Assembly (NCBI RefSeq): GCF_008629675.1
Contig: NZ_VWOX01000016.1
Coordinates: 85,734-149,733 of the forward strand
DNA: 64,000 nucleotides
DNA from: Roseiconus nitratireducens
GTDB taxonomy: Bacteria; Planctomycetota; Planctomycetia; Pirellulales; Pirellulaceae
Direction: 5' to 3'
Shown here one piece after another: positions 9,977 through 18,970 of this stretch (its first letter is position 1; the number at the start of each line of letters is the position of its first letter). A program made the translations under genes and the position numbers. Under the pieces are notes generated by a model. That model made no database searches. It was not told where the DNA came from and saw nothing but the letters and a program-made list of their open reading frames with translations.

Positions 9977-11386
9977 ATGAAATCTCCCTCGTCCGCCCCC
10001 GAAACCGCCGTTTCCGCGGCCGTGACTGTTCTTCCCGGAGGCCCGGTGCGCGGGCAGATTCGGCCTCCCGGTAGCAAGAGTCTGACCAACCGGGCGTTGA
10101 TTTGCGCCGCGATGGCCGAAGGTGTGTCCGAATTGTCCGGCGCGCTGCGCAGCGAAGACACGTCCGTGATGATCGACAGCTTGCGTCAATGTGGCGTCGG
10201 CATCGATGTCTCCGAGGGCGGGCGATCGTTGCGGGTCGAAGGGCGAACGGGATGGAATCGGGATGGTGCCCGTCGGGATTTGTATGTCGCCAACAGTGGA
10301 ACGACGATCCGTTTTTTGGCCGCCGCGTTGTCCGCCGCGGGCGGACGCTATCACCTGCGGGGCGTCCAGCGGATGCACGAGCGTCCAATTTCCGATCTGG
10401 TGGACGCCCTTTCCTCGGTCCAGAAAGGGACCATCGAATGTCTTTCGCCTGGCGGTTGCCCTCCGGTGGAAATCGATTCACGCGGCTGGAACGCGAACCC
10501 GATTCGCGTCGCCGGAAATGTCAGCAGCCAGTATCTGAGCGGTTTGATGATGGCGGCCCCGATCGCGCTGGCGGACGTTGCTGAGGCGGCAGAATCGCGG
10601 CCTGGCCAAGTTCAAATCGATGTCGTCGGAGAACTGGTCTCGCGACCGTATGTCGAAATGACCGCTGCGGTGATCCGATCCTTCGGCGGGCGGATCCGGA
10701 TTGAAGACGTCGGCGCTGAAGGCACGAAATCTGCGACCACCGAGGGCGTTTCGACTCGCGTGATCGTCGATGGAGACGGGTACCGGGGAATTACCTACGA
10801 GATCGAACCGGATGCGTCGGCGGCCAGCTATTTTTGGGCGGCTGCCGCAATCACCGGGGGCGAAGTCACGGTCCTGGGGCTGACCCCACAGGCCATGCAG
10901 GGTGATGTGGGGTTCTGCCAGGTGATGGAGCAAATGGGTTGCCGCTACGAATCCGGTCCCCACGGCATGACGATCTCCGGTCGCGCCAAGCGTGGCATCG
11001 ACGTCGACATGAATCAAATCAGTGACACGGTTCAGACCCTGGCGGTGGTCGCTTTGTTCGCGGACGGCCCGACTCGGGTGCGCGGCGTCGCGCACAATCG
11101 GTTCAAAGAAACCGATCGGATCGGCGATCTGGCGTGTGAACTCCGCAAACTGGGAGCAACCGTGCAGGAGCACGACGACGGGTTGACGATCGTTCCGCCG
11201 GTGGGCGGCGTGCAACCGGCTGTGCTGGCAACGTATCACGATCATCGCATGGCGATGAGTCTTTCGTTGGCGGGATTGGTTGCCGAGGGCGTTCGTGTGT
11301 TGGATCCCTCTTGTACCGGCAAGACGTACCCGGAGTTTTTTGCGGATCTGGAAACCCTGATTGGGCGTCCGCACCGTTGGGGATAG
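9977..11386 (+). CDS. aroA: 3-phosphoshikimate 1-carboxyvinyltransferase (EPSP synthase)
   Basis: 469 residues. Transfers enolpyruvate from phosphoenolpyruvate to shikimate 3-phosphate, the sixth step of the shikimate pathway, in the cytoplasm. Family signatures are in order: PGSKSLTNRALICAAMAEG near 33-51 (phosphate and shikimate binding), NSGTTIRFLAAAL near 107, VSSQYLSGLMMAAP near 182, HNRFKETDRIGDLACELRKL near 375 and YHDHRMAMSLSLAGL near 420. The length is slightly above the usual 430-445 because of a short N-terminal extension and an insert around 240. No aromatic-pathway neighbours are in the window. Confidence 0.96.
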   Translation: MKSPSSAPETAVSAAVTVLPGGPVRGQIRPPGSKSLTNRALICAAMAEGVSELSGALRSEDTSVMIDSLRQCGVGIDVSEGGRSLRVEGRTGWNRDGARRDLYVANSGTTIRFLAAALSAAGGRYHLRGVQRMHERPISDLVDALSSVQKGTIECLSPGGCPPVEIDSRGWNANPIRVAGNVSSQYLSGLMMAAPIALADVAEAAESRPGQVQIDVVGELVSRPYVEMTAAVIRSFGGRIRIEDVGAEGTKSATTEGVSTRVIVDGDGYRGITYEIEPDASAASYFWAAAAITGGEVTVLGLTPQAMQGDVGFCQVMEQMGCRYESGPHGMTISGRAKRGIDVDMNQISDTVQTLAVVALFADGPTRVRGVAHNRFKETDRIGDLACELRKLGATVQEHDDGLTIVPPVGGVQPAVLATYHDHRMAMSLSLAGLVAEGVRVLDPSCTGKTYPEFFADLETLIGRPHRWG

Positions 11387-11482
11387 CGAAGTGATTTGCA
11401 TCGCTGGCGGGCAGCCGACGGAAGGTGCGCCGTCTCACAGGGCCGGCTTTGGATATCCACGCTCGCCCGAGCCTGGGCGATC

Positions 11483-11506
11483 GTAGCCACGCTCGCCAGA
11501 GCGTGG
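11483..11506 (+). repeat. REP-like hairpin, GCCA loop
   Basis: GTAGC followed by CACGCTC-GCCA-GAGCGTG, a perfect 7-bp stem. It lies in the 274-bp gap between aroA and the sulfatase, which otherwise holds no gene; a degenerate copy (CACGCTCGCCCGAGC) sits just upstream near 11458. Confidence 0.8.
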
Positions 11507-11660
11507 AAGTTGCAGCCCGGCCACCGAACGGCCACCGAACGACGACGACCGTGACGCGGTTTGACGCGAAGTCGGTTTGCCCGGCGAAGCCCCAAGCCGG
11601 CAGCAATTCGTTTATCCTGGTGACCGACGACCTCATTCCCCACACGCGACGACGTTTTCT

Positions 11661-13130
11661 ATGACCCTCCGACTTCTGACCGGCGCTCCCCGTTTACAGG
11701 CTCGCTTGACCGTTGCAGCCCTGGCCGCCTTGGCATTGATCGGGACTCAAGCCACGGCCGCCGACTCAGACGACCAGAAACGACCGAACATCGTGTTCAT
11801 TTTTGCTGACGATCAGTGTTTCGATACCATCGCGGCGCTGGGCAATTCCGAAGTCGAAACACCTAACCTGGACCGTTTGGCACAGAGGGGAACCACATTC
11901 ACGCACGCCTACAACATGGGCTCCTGGTCGGGAGCGGTGTGCGTCGCCAGTCGCATGATGCTTAACTCCGGGCGCTTCATTTGGAACGCTGAACCGCTGT
12001 ACCGGAATTCCGAACAGGAGCGCAAAGCGGGACGGTGGTGGAGCGAGTACCTGAAGGACGCCGGGTACCGGACCTACATGACTGGCAAGTGGCACTGCCG
12101 CGCCAATGCGGAGAAGGCATTCGACGTCGTCCGCGACGTGCGGGGCGGGATGCCGCAGCAGACCGATGCGGGCTATGACCGACCGCAGGTCGATCCGCAG
12201 ACCGGGGAAGTGACGGATCCTTGGTCACCCAGCGATCCGAAGTTTGGAGGTTTCTGGCAAGGCGGTACCCACTGGAGCGAAGTGGTCGCCAATCACAGCG
12301 AGGACTTTCTTCGACAGGCGTCTGAGGAGTCGGCGCCTTTCTTCATGTACCTGGCCTTCAACGCTCCCCATGACCCGCGACAGTCCCCGGCCGAGTACGT
12401 CGCCAAGTATCCCCGAGACCAAATCCAACTGCCGAGCAATTTTTTGCCGGAGTATCCGTATGCCGACGCCATGGGCGCCGGGCACGGATTGAGAGACGAA
12501 CGGCTGGCACCGTTTCCGCGGACCCCGTTGGCCGTCAAGACACACCGTCAGGAATACTATGCCATCATCACGCACATGGACGCCATGATCGGTCGCATTC
12601 TGGATGCACTCGAGAACACCGGCCGCGCGGACAACACCTGGATTTTCTTTAGCGCCGATCATGGCTTGGCGTGTGGACAGCACGGGCTGATGGGCAAGCA
12701 GAACCTTTACGATCACAGCGTCCGTGTTCCGTTGATGGTCATCGGTCCGGATGTGCCGGCCGGAGAAAAGATCGACCAGCCCGTGTACCTGCAGGACATC
12801 ATGCCAACCACATTGGAACTGGCCGAAGTGGAGAAACCGGAGCACGTCGACTTTCAAAGTCTGTTGCCGTTGTTGGACGGAGAACCGAGCCGGTACGAAT
12901 CCATCTACGGTGCCTACCTGGATCGTCAACGCAGCATTCGAACCGACACTCACAAGTTGATTGTGTATCCCAGGGCAGGGGTCGCCAGGTTGTATGACGT
13001 GGTTGCGGATCCGCACGAACAGCACGACTTGGCACAGTCTGCCGAGCATCAGGGAACGCTTCGCAAGCTGGTCGCGGAGCTCAAGGAGTTGCAGGCGTCA
13101 ATGAAAGATTCGCTGGACCTGAATCTCTGA
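11661..13130 (+). CDS. Exported sulfatase
   Basis: 489 residues from the ATG at 11661; the open frame upstream to 11577 lacks a leader and the residues from 11661 form a good Sec signal peptide (LTVAALAALALIGTQATA). Sulfatase fold: metal-binding NIVFIFADDQ near 38, catalytic core SGAVCVASRMMLNSGR near 95-110, YMTGKWHC near 148, FMYLAFNAPHDPRQSP near 230 and FFSADHGLACGQHGLMGK near 325. The cysteine in CVASR is the expected formylglycine residue; the usual proline two residues later is alanine, a variant seen in planctomycete sulfatases. Needs a formylglycine-generating enzyme encoded elsewhere. Likely periplasmic hydrolysis of sulfated glycans or choline-sulfate-like esters. Confidence 0.93.
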   Translation: MTLRLLTGAPRLQARLTVAALAALALIGTQATAADSDDQKRPNIVFIFADDQCFDTIAALGNSEVETPNLDRLAQRGTTFTHAYNMGSWSGAVCVASRMMLNSGRFIWNAEPLYRNSEQERKAGRWWSEYLKDAGYRTYMTGKWHCRANAEKAFDVVRDVRGGMPQQTDAGYDRPQVDPQTGEVTDPWSPSDPKFGGFWQGGTHWSEVVANHSEDFLRQASEESAPFFMYLAFNAPHDPRQSPAEYVAKYPRDQIQLPSNFLPEYPYADAMGAGHGLRDERLAPFPRTPLAVKTHRQEYYAIITHMDAMIGRILDALENTGRADNTWIFFSADHGLACGQHGLMGKQNLYDHSVRVPLMVIGPDVPAGEKIDQPVYLQDIMPTTLELAEVEKPEHVDFQSLLPLLDGEPSRYESIYGAYLDRQRSIRTDTHKLIVYPRAGVARLYDVVADPHEQHDLAQSAEHQGTLRKLVAELKELQASMKDSLDLNL

Positions 13131-13198
13131 CGCGGCGACCGTGGCCCACCGAGACGTTGGAAATGCGGCACCTCCACCGTCCGGCTCACAAATGGAGC

Positions 13199-13216
13199 GA
13201 CGCTCGCCAGAGCGTC
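13199..13216 (+). repeat. REP-like hairpin, GCCA loop
   Basis: GACGCTC-GCCA-GAGCGTC, perfect 7-bp stem, in the gap between the convergent sulfatase and helicase genes, where it could also act as a transcription end for both. Confidence 0.75.
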
Positions 13217-13303
13217 GAGATCACGGCAGCGGCACCTTCTGGCGGTGGCAATTGCGTCAAGCGCGCGAACGAAGACTCTCCGCTTCCAATTGCCGTGCCC
13301 CGC

Positions 13304-15685
13304 TTAACCGACAACTTCCAGCTTCGCAAATGCCAGCCGAAAGTTGTGTTCGCCGTCGGCGAATTGGATGCGCGCCATTCGCTTGGGGCCGCGTCCCGAA
13401 ACCGCGATGATGGTGCCTTCGCCGTATTCGTAGTGTCGAACCTGAATCCCTTCGCGGAATGCGGTCAGCGGCGGTCGCTTGTTCGAAAGCAGGTCGGCCG
13501 CGGTGCGCAACGATCCGATTTCGGGGATCGGTTGGTCGTGTGCGTTGGCGGCCGGTGCCGGTTTCGCATCGGCTTCGTCGAAGCGGGCCAACGTTTCCTG
13601 GGCATGGTCGTCCCGACCTGGATCCTGATTGGCACCAAAATCAAAGGACGTATCGATCGATTCGGGATCAGCTGAATCGGAATCGATTTGGATCTCCGGC
13701 AGTTCCCAGGCGTCCGGGTGACTTTGGTCGATATCGTGATCGAACCAGTCTCTTCGGGCCGTGGATTCGATCCGCTCCATTTCCTCCAGCGGCAATTCAT
13801 TTAAAAACGGGCTGGGGATCACGGGACGCGTGTCACCGCGAATCATCCGGCGCTTGCAGCAGCTCAATTGCAGCCATTGCTTGGCACGCGTGATGCCAAC
13901 AAACAACAGACGCCGTTCTTCTTCGAACTGTGAATCATCTTCTTTGGAACGCTTGTGCGGCAGCAGGTCGTCCTCGACGCCCACGATGAACACGCGGGGG
14001 AACTCCAATCCCTTGGATGCGTGCAGGGTCATCAGGGTGACGCGCTGATCGTTGTCCTCGAAGGCGTCGGTATCGCTGACCAAAGCCACCTGTTCCAGGA
14101 ACGCTTCCAGTGAACCATCATCGGGGTGACGGCGGTCAAAGTCGACGGCAGCGCTAATCAGTTCATCCACGTTTGCCAGCGGACTGGTGTCATCGCTTTC
14201 GATCGAGTGTTTTTCCAGGTGTTTGTCGTAGCCGCTCTCTTGGACGACGAAACGCAGCAAGTCCTCCAAGGGGGCCGTTGCTTTGGTGGCCAGCCGGTCG
14301 TAGAGCGTGACGAATTTCTTGACCATCGTCGCACTGCGTTTGGCCAGCGAATCGATCTCGTCGGCGCGACGCGCCGCTTCCAACATCGGCACGTGGTGAT
14401 CGTCGGCGAAGCGTTGAAGCCGCTGCACCGTCTTGGCGCCAATGCCGCGGGTGGGCGTGTTGATCACGCGTTGCAGTGCAACATCGTGGCCGGGATTGTT
14501 GATCAGATGCAGATACGCCAGCACATCCTTGATCTCTTTTCGTTGATAGAATTCCACACCGTTGACGATCTGGTAGGGAACCCCGCGTCCGCGCAGGGCG
14601 TGTTCCAGCGATCGCGTCAGGGAATTCATCCGACAGAAGATTGCAAAGTCGCTGGGACGTGCGACGTCCGTCGAGACGGCGGAGACGATTTCGTCGGCGA
14701 TCGCGTCAGCCTCTTCGTACCCGTTTTCGAACATCCGCAAGATGACCGGCTGGCCATCCGGATTGTCCGTGAACAATTCCTTTTGTTTGCGGCGGCGATT
14801 GTGCCGAATCAATTGGTCGGCCACCCTCAGCACGTTGGGTGTGCTGCGATAGTTTTGCTCCAACCGGACCGTTTTGACCGACGGGTAGTCCTTCTCAAAG
14901 TCCAGGATGTTGTTCAAATCGGCGCCTCGCCACCCGTAGATCGATTGATCGGGATCCCCCGTGACCGACAGGTTGGGGTGGTCGATCGACAACGCGCGAA
15001 CGATCGCGTACTGCGCCAGGTTGGTGTCCTGGTATTCGTCAACCAGGATGTAGCGGAATCGGGCATCCAAATCGGATCGCAACTCGGGCTGATGGCGCAG
15101 AAGATTGGCGACGTGCAGCAGCAAATCGTCGAAATCGACGGCGTTGGCGGTCAACAGTTGTTGCTGATAAACCGGATACACCTTGGCGGCCACCGTTTCC
15201 TTTGGCGAAAGCCCGTGCATTTGCATCGTCTCGGGCGTCATCAACTGATTCTTCGCCTTGCTGATGGACTGCGCGATTTGCTCCGGCGAAGCGTGGCTGG
15301 TGGAGACGCCGGCCGCTTCGATCGCCCGCTTCATGGCCTGCTTGGAATCGGACGTGTCGTAAATCGAGTAGTTTTCCTGGAGCCCGACCATCGACGCGTA
15401 CCGCCGCAACAGCTGGGCGCAGAACCGGTGAAAGGTCCCCATCCAGACCTGTCGTCCGGGGGCCAGCGCGTCGACCCGCAACCGCATCTCGTCGGCAGCC
15501 TTGTTGGTGAACGTCAATGCCGCGATCTGCCATTCTGGGATCCCGTGTTGCAGCAGGTACGCAATCCGATGCGTGACGACGCGCGTTTTTCCGCTGCCCG
15601 GTCCGGCCAGGATCAGCATCGGCCCGTCCACATGGCAGACGGCATCTCGTTGCGGAGGCGTTAATTCATTCAACAGGGCATCCAT
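13304..15685 (-). CDS. UvrD/PcrA-family DNA helicase
   Basis: 793 residues from the ATG at 15683-15685; the frame is open further upstream but those residues come from tandem repeats and are Cys/Arg-rich. Superfamily 1A 3'-5' helicase for nucleotide-excision and mismatch repair or clearing of replication blocks. Motifs in order: ILAGPGSGKTRVVTHRIAY (Walker A, about 27), YILVDEYQDTN (II), VTGDPDQSIYGWRGAD (III), RLEQNYRSTPNVLRVAD (IV), MTLHASKGLEFPRVFIVG (V) and LFVGITRAKQWLQLS (VI). After an acidic linker the C-terminus has the small beta domain typical of PcrA (VRHYEYGEGTIIAVSG), which in PcrA contacts RNA polymerase. Confidence 0.95.
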   Translation of the reverse strand: MDALLNELTPPQRDAVCHVDGPMLILAGPGSGKTRVVTHRIAYLLQHGIPEWQIAALTFTNKAADEMRLRVDALAPGRQVWMGTFHRFCAQLLRRYASMVGLQENYSIYDTSDSKQAMKRAIEAAGVSTSHASPEQIAQSISKAKNQLMTPETMQMHGLSPKETVAAKVYPVYQQQLLTANAVDFDDLLLHVANLLRHQPELRSDLDARFRYILVDEYQDTNLAQYAIVRALSIDHPNLSVTGDPDQSIYGWRGADLNNILDFEKDYPSVKTVRLEQNYRSTPNVLRVADQLIRHNRRRKQKELFTDNPDGQPVILRMFENGYEEADAIADEIVSAVSTDVARPSDFAIFCRMNSLTRSLEHALRGRGVPYQIVNGVEFYQRKEIKDVLAYLHLINNPGHDVALQRVINTPTRGIGAKTVQRLQRFADDHHVPMLEAARRADEIDSLAKRSATMVKKFVTLYDRLATKATAPLEDLLRFVVQESGYDKHLEKHSIESDDTSPLANVDELISAAVDFDRRHPDDGSLEAFLEQVALVSDTDAFEDNDQRVTLMTLHASKGLEFPRVFIVGVEDDLLPHKRSKEDDSQFEEERRLLFVGITRAKQWLQLSCCKRRMIRGDTRPVIPSPFLNELPLEEMERIESTARRDWFDHDIDQSHPDAWELPEIQIDSDSADPESIDTSFDFGANQDPGRDDHAQETLARFDEADAKPAPAANAHDQPIPEIGSLRTAADLLSNKRPPLTAFREGIQVRHYEYGEGTIIAVSGRGPKRMARIQFADGEHNFRLAFAKLEVVG

Positions 15686-15733
15686 GACACCGTGGAATCC
15701 GTGACGTTGGTAGCGGAATCGACCCGATCGGTC

Positions 15734-15763
15734 GTGAAACAGGATCCCGTGAAACAGGATCCA
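15734..15763 (+). repeat. 15-bp tandem duplication
   Basis: GTGAAACAGGATCC occurs twice in direct succession, just upstream of the helicase start codon. Confidence 0.8.
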
Positions 15764-15811
15764 TCGCATCATACCGCCGCAACGGCATCGGGTCTGCGTC
15801 CGCCCAGTCTC

Positions 15812-15877
15812 GCCGACGACAAAACACGGTGTTGCCGAAGACAAAACGCGGTGTCGCCGACGACAAAACACGCCGCG
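15812..15877 (+). repeat. 22-bp tandem repeat, three units
   Basis: Three head-to-tail units with consensus GCCGACGACAAAACACGGTG, period exactly 22 bp, with two to three substitutions between units. It lies in the 486-bp gap between the helicase and the DUF2237 gene. The spacing is two helical turns, which would suit a DNA-binding protein on one face, but no regulator is implied by sequence alone. Confidence 0.8.
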
Positions 15878-16171
15878 CCGATTCCGCCGACTGCCCCCGC
15901 GGCCGCCATCCCGTTACACTTCAATCAACGCCCGATGGATCGAAAGAGCGCGTGCGCCACCATGGACGGGGCGCGCCCCACCATGGATGGACCAAGTTGG
16001 ACAACGCCGGTGTGACTTGGAAAGCGGGTATATTACGACTCCGTGTGGCGACCGTCGCCGGACGGTCTCCGTGCGGTAATTCCCACGCTCTGGCGGGCCA
16101 GCCTGCCGCACAGCGGCGCCGTCCAATCGAGGCGCCCAATTCCCCACGCCGTCCTTCCACCCCACCAAGTC

Positions 16172-16531
16172 ATGGCAAAAAACGTCCTGGGAACCGACCT
16201 GGAAACCTGCAGCACGGATCCGATGACCGGGTTTTATCGGGACGGTTGCTGCAACACCGGATCGTCCGACGCCGGCATTCACGTGATCTGCGCGATCATG
16301 ACTGCGGAGTTCCTGGAGTTCAGCAAAGCGAAAGGCAACGATCTGAGCACCCCCAATCCGCTGTACCGGTTTCCAGGATTGAAACCCGGGGATCGGTGGT
16401 GTCTGTGTGCGGCTCGCTGGAAGGAGGCTTTCGACGCCGGCAGGGCGCCGCAAGTCGTGTTGGCGGCGACCCACGTGTCGGCCTTGGAGTTCGCATCGCT
16501 GGAAGAACTGCGTCAGCATGCCTCAGAATGA
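16172..16531 (+). CDS. DUF2237 family protein
   Basis: 119 residues from the ATG at 16172. Conserved DUF2237 features are all present: NVLGTDLETCSTDPMTGFYRDGCC at the N-terminus (in order from residue 4), VICAIMTAEFLEFSKAKGNDL, and PGLKPGDRWCLCAARWKEA followed by APQVVLAATH. The invariant cysteines suggest a metal or redox role, but the family has no established function. Cytoplasmic; no operon partner. Confidence 0.9.
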   Translation: MAKNVLGTDLETCSTDPMTGFYRDGCCNTGSSDAGIHVICAIMTAEFLEFSKAKGNDLSTPNPLYRFPGLKPGDRWCLCAARWKEAFDAGRAPQVVLAATHVSALEFASLEELRQHASE

Positions 16532-16708
16532 CGGCGGTTCTATTGACGATAAGTTTCGACGATTTCTATACTTCCGCCCCCGCGAGCGACCCGCGGAGTC
16601 CGCGCCCGGCCTGCTGGAGGACGTCGCGGAAAGGCCGAATTCACCCTGAAATCGCCAGTCGAACCCTTCTGATCCCCCGTTTGAAACACGCCCGCCCCGG
16701 CACGACCC

Positions 16709-17695
16709 ATGAATGAGCGTCAGCATCAACTTGAACACAACCTGGTCGCCGACGGCTTGGCCAACGCTTACAAGAAAATTGAACCCTATTCCAAGTTGAT
16801 TCTGGCGGGCATCGTCGCCATCGTCGTGGGCTTGATTGCGATCGGTTTGTACACCAGCGGGCAAACCGCCAAGCGGAGTGATGCGACGCTGCAATTGCTG
16901 ATGGATAACCCCGAAGTGGCCCAGCAATATCCCGGAACCGTCGCTGCAGCCTGGTCGCTGCTGTACCAGGGCAACGACAACCTGGCACGCGGCATCAGCG
17001 CCCTGTACACCGATCGGGATGAGGCGGAGACGCTGTTGGCCGAAGCCAAAACGCAGTTCATCGATGCCCGGGGTGCGTCCAACGACACGATCCTGGATTC
17101 GCGAGCCAATTTCGGTCTGGGGATGGCGTCGGAGTCGTTGGGAGAGATCGACGAAGCGATCGAGGCCTACAAACGGACGATCGACGCGAATGAATCCGAG
17201 CAAATGGTCGAAGTGGCTCAGGAACGGATCGACCGGTTGTCGGACCCCAGCACCAAAGATTTCATCGCCTGGTTCTCCGAGCAAGATTTCTCGCCCGCCG
17301 ACCCGTCTTTGCCCCCCGAATTGCCGGGCGCATCGTCGCTTCCCGAGCTTCCGGATCTGGATTTGCCGGAGTTGGATTTGGGTGACGAGATGTCGAGTTC
17401 TGAATCCGGTGAAGCGGAGGACACTCCGGCGAAATCGCTCGAAGGTGGCTTGGAATTGCCCGCAGACGAATCACCCGCGGAGGATGCACCTGAGCAGCCC
17501 AAAGCCGACGGTGCGTCCAGCGATGCCGGGGCGGATTCCCCGGCTGCAGAACCCACCAGTGATGCGGCGACCGATCCGGCACCGGCGCCCGAAGCAACGG
17601 GGACGACCGAGAGCGGTGATTCGGATGAATCCCCCGCAGCAGAATCCGAGCCTTCGGACGCGCCGGCTGACTCCGATTCCGACGACAGCCAGTAG
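16709..17695 (+). CDS. TPR-type membrane protein (YfgM-like)
   Basis: 328 residues. A short cytoplasmic N-terminus (residues 1-27) is followed by one membrane helix (LILAGIVAIVVGLIAIGLY, about 30-48), then a helical domain with tetratricopeptide-like pairs (AAAWSLLYQGNDNLARG, LGEIDEAIEAYKRTIDA) to about residue 180, and a long Ser/Asp/Glu/Pro/Ala-rich tail to the end. This layout resembles YfgM, the ancillary SecYEG chaperone-linked protein, apart from the tail. The stop codon is 6 bp before the pseudouridine synthase start, so the two are probably co-transcribed. Confidence 0.8.
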   Translation: MNERQHQLEHNLVADGLANAYKKIEPYSKLILAGIVAIVVGLIAIGLYTSGQTAKRSDATLQLLMDNPEVAQQYPGTVAAAWSLLYQGNDNLARGISALYTDRDEAETLLAEAKTQFIDARGASNDTILDSRANFGLGMASESLGEIDEAIEAYKRTIDANESEQMVEVAQERIDRLSDPSTKDFIAWFSEQDFSPADPSLPPELPGASSLPELPDLDLPELDLGDEMSSSESGEAEDTPAKSLEGGLELPADESPAEDAPEQPKADGASSDAGADSPAAEPTSDAATDPAPAPEATGTTESGDSDESPAAESEPSDAPADSDSDDSQ

Positions 17696-17701
17696 TCGCG
17701 T

Positions 17702-18835
17702 GTGAGCAATTTCGATCCACGTGACCCGGCGGCGCCCGAGCAGCCTGCGGTGTCCGCGCAACGAGCGGTGTCGGAGCCGACCGACCCGGCAGAAGGCGAA
17801 TCCTTTGACGAATTGGATGATTCGGACTCGGATGACGGAGCGTCACGCGAGTTCGTCGTTCCGGATTCGGCAGCGGGCCAGCGAATCGATTTGTTCCTGA
17901 CCGCCGCTTGCGACGGGTACAGTCGAACGCAAATCCGCCAGGCCGTTCAAGACGACCAGGCGGACGTGGACGGTCGCACGGTCCGTCCCAGTTTCAAAGT
18001 TCGTGGCGGCCAGACCATTCGGTTCCGCTTGCCGCCGGAATTCTCCGATGAGGTCGTGCCGGAGAAGATCGATCTGGACGTCCTGTACGAGGACGACGGG
18101 TTTGTCGTCGTCAACAAACCGGCCGGCATGGTGGTGCATCCGGCGCGCGGCAATTGGACCGGGACGCTGACGAGCGCGTTGGCCTATCGGTTTCAGTCGC
18201 TGTCGGACGTGGGCGGGCCGACGCGGCCCGGGATCGTGCACCGCTTGGATCGGGATACCAGCGGTGTGATCGTTGTCGCCAAGACCAATGCGACGCACAT
18301 CGCGCTGGCCCAGCAATGGCATGATCGCGAGGTGGAAAAGGAATACTTCGCGATCTCGGTGGGACGGATCGATCGTGACCGAGACGTGATCGATGCGCCC
18401 ATCGGCCGACATCCGTATCAGCGCGACAAAATGGCGATTCGCCACGATCATCCGACGACCCGACCGGCCAGCACGTTTTACGAAGTCGCCGAACGGGTCG
18501 GGCGATTCAGTCTGGTCAACGTGCGTCCCAAAACGGGCCGCACCCACCAGATCCGCGTGCACCTGGCGCACATCGGTTGTCCCATCCTGTGCGATCGCTT
18601 GTACGCCGGTCACGCAGTCGCCACGGAGTCGTGGTTGCGAGGGCAGGGAGCCATCGACGGAAGTCCCGAGGTCCTCTCGCGGCAGGCGCTGCACGCCCGT
18701 CGGTTGACGCTGCAGCATCCCCAGTCCGGCGAAATGATGACCTTCGAAGCTCCTTTGCCCGCCGATCTGCAACGCGCGATCGATTTCCTTCGGACAGCGT
18801 CTGATCCGTCGTCTGTCGCGGGGCGACATCGCTGA
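17702..18835 (+). CDS. RluA/RluD-family 23S rRNA pseudouridine synthase
   Basis: 377 residues, GTG start six bases after the TPR gene stop. Residues 1-50 are an acidic, low-complexity extension. An S4 RNA-binding domain follows (RIDLFLTAACDGYSRTQIRQ, about 60-110), then the catalytic domain with HRLDRDTSGVIVVAK, containing the catalytic Asp, and RTHQIRVHLAHIGCPILCD near 280. Converts uridine to pseudouridine in rRNA; family members with an S4 domain are mainly RluD- or RluC-like, and the exact target cannot be decided here. Confidence 0.92.
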   Translation: MSNFDPRDPAAPEQPAVSAQRAVSEPTDPAEGESFDELDDSDSDDGASREFVVPDSAAGQRIDLFLTAACDGYSRTQIRQAVQDDQADVDGRTVRPSFKVRGGQTIRFRLPPEFSDEVVPEKIDLDVLYEDDGFVVVNKPAGMVVHPARGNWTGTLTSALAYRFQSLSDVGGPTRPGIVHRLDRDTSGVIVVAKTNATHIALAQQWHDREVEKEYFAISVGRIDRDRDVIDAPIGRHPYQRDKMAIRHDHPTTRPASTFYEVAERVGRFSLVNVRPKTGRTHQIRVHLAHIGCPILCDRLYAGHAVATESWLRGQGAIDGSPEVLSRQALHARRLTLQHPQSGEMMTFEAPLPADLQRAIDFLRTASDPSSVAGRHR

Positions 18836-18970
18836 GCCACCACGGGGCTGCTCCAATCCGTTACGCTCTCGGTTCAGGTTGGGTGTTGGGTCGGCGAATG
18901 CATCTTGAATGACCAAGTGCGCTCCGTGGTCCGATGCCGTGGACAGCCACGTTCGACTTGGGGCAACGAA

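Noticed and set aside
14126..15664. 512-residue plus-strand frame
   Set aside because: Antisense of the helicase gene, whose motifs I to VI are intact.
15686..15871. Extended start of the helicase gene
   Set aside because: These residues come from the tandem repeats upstream; the family start is the ATG at 15683-15685.
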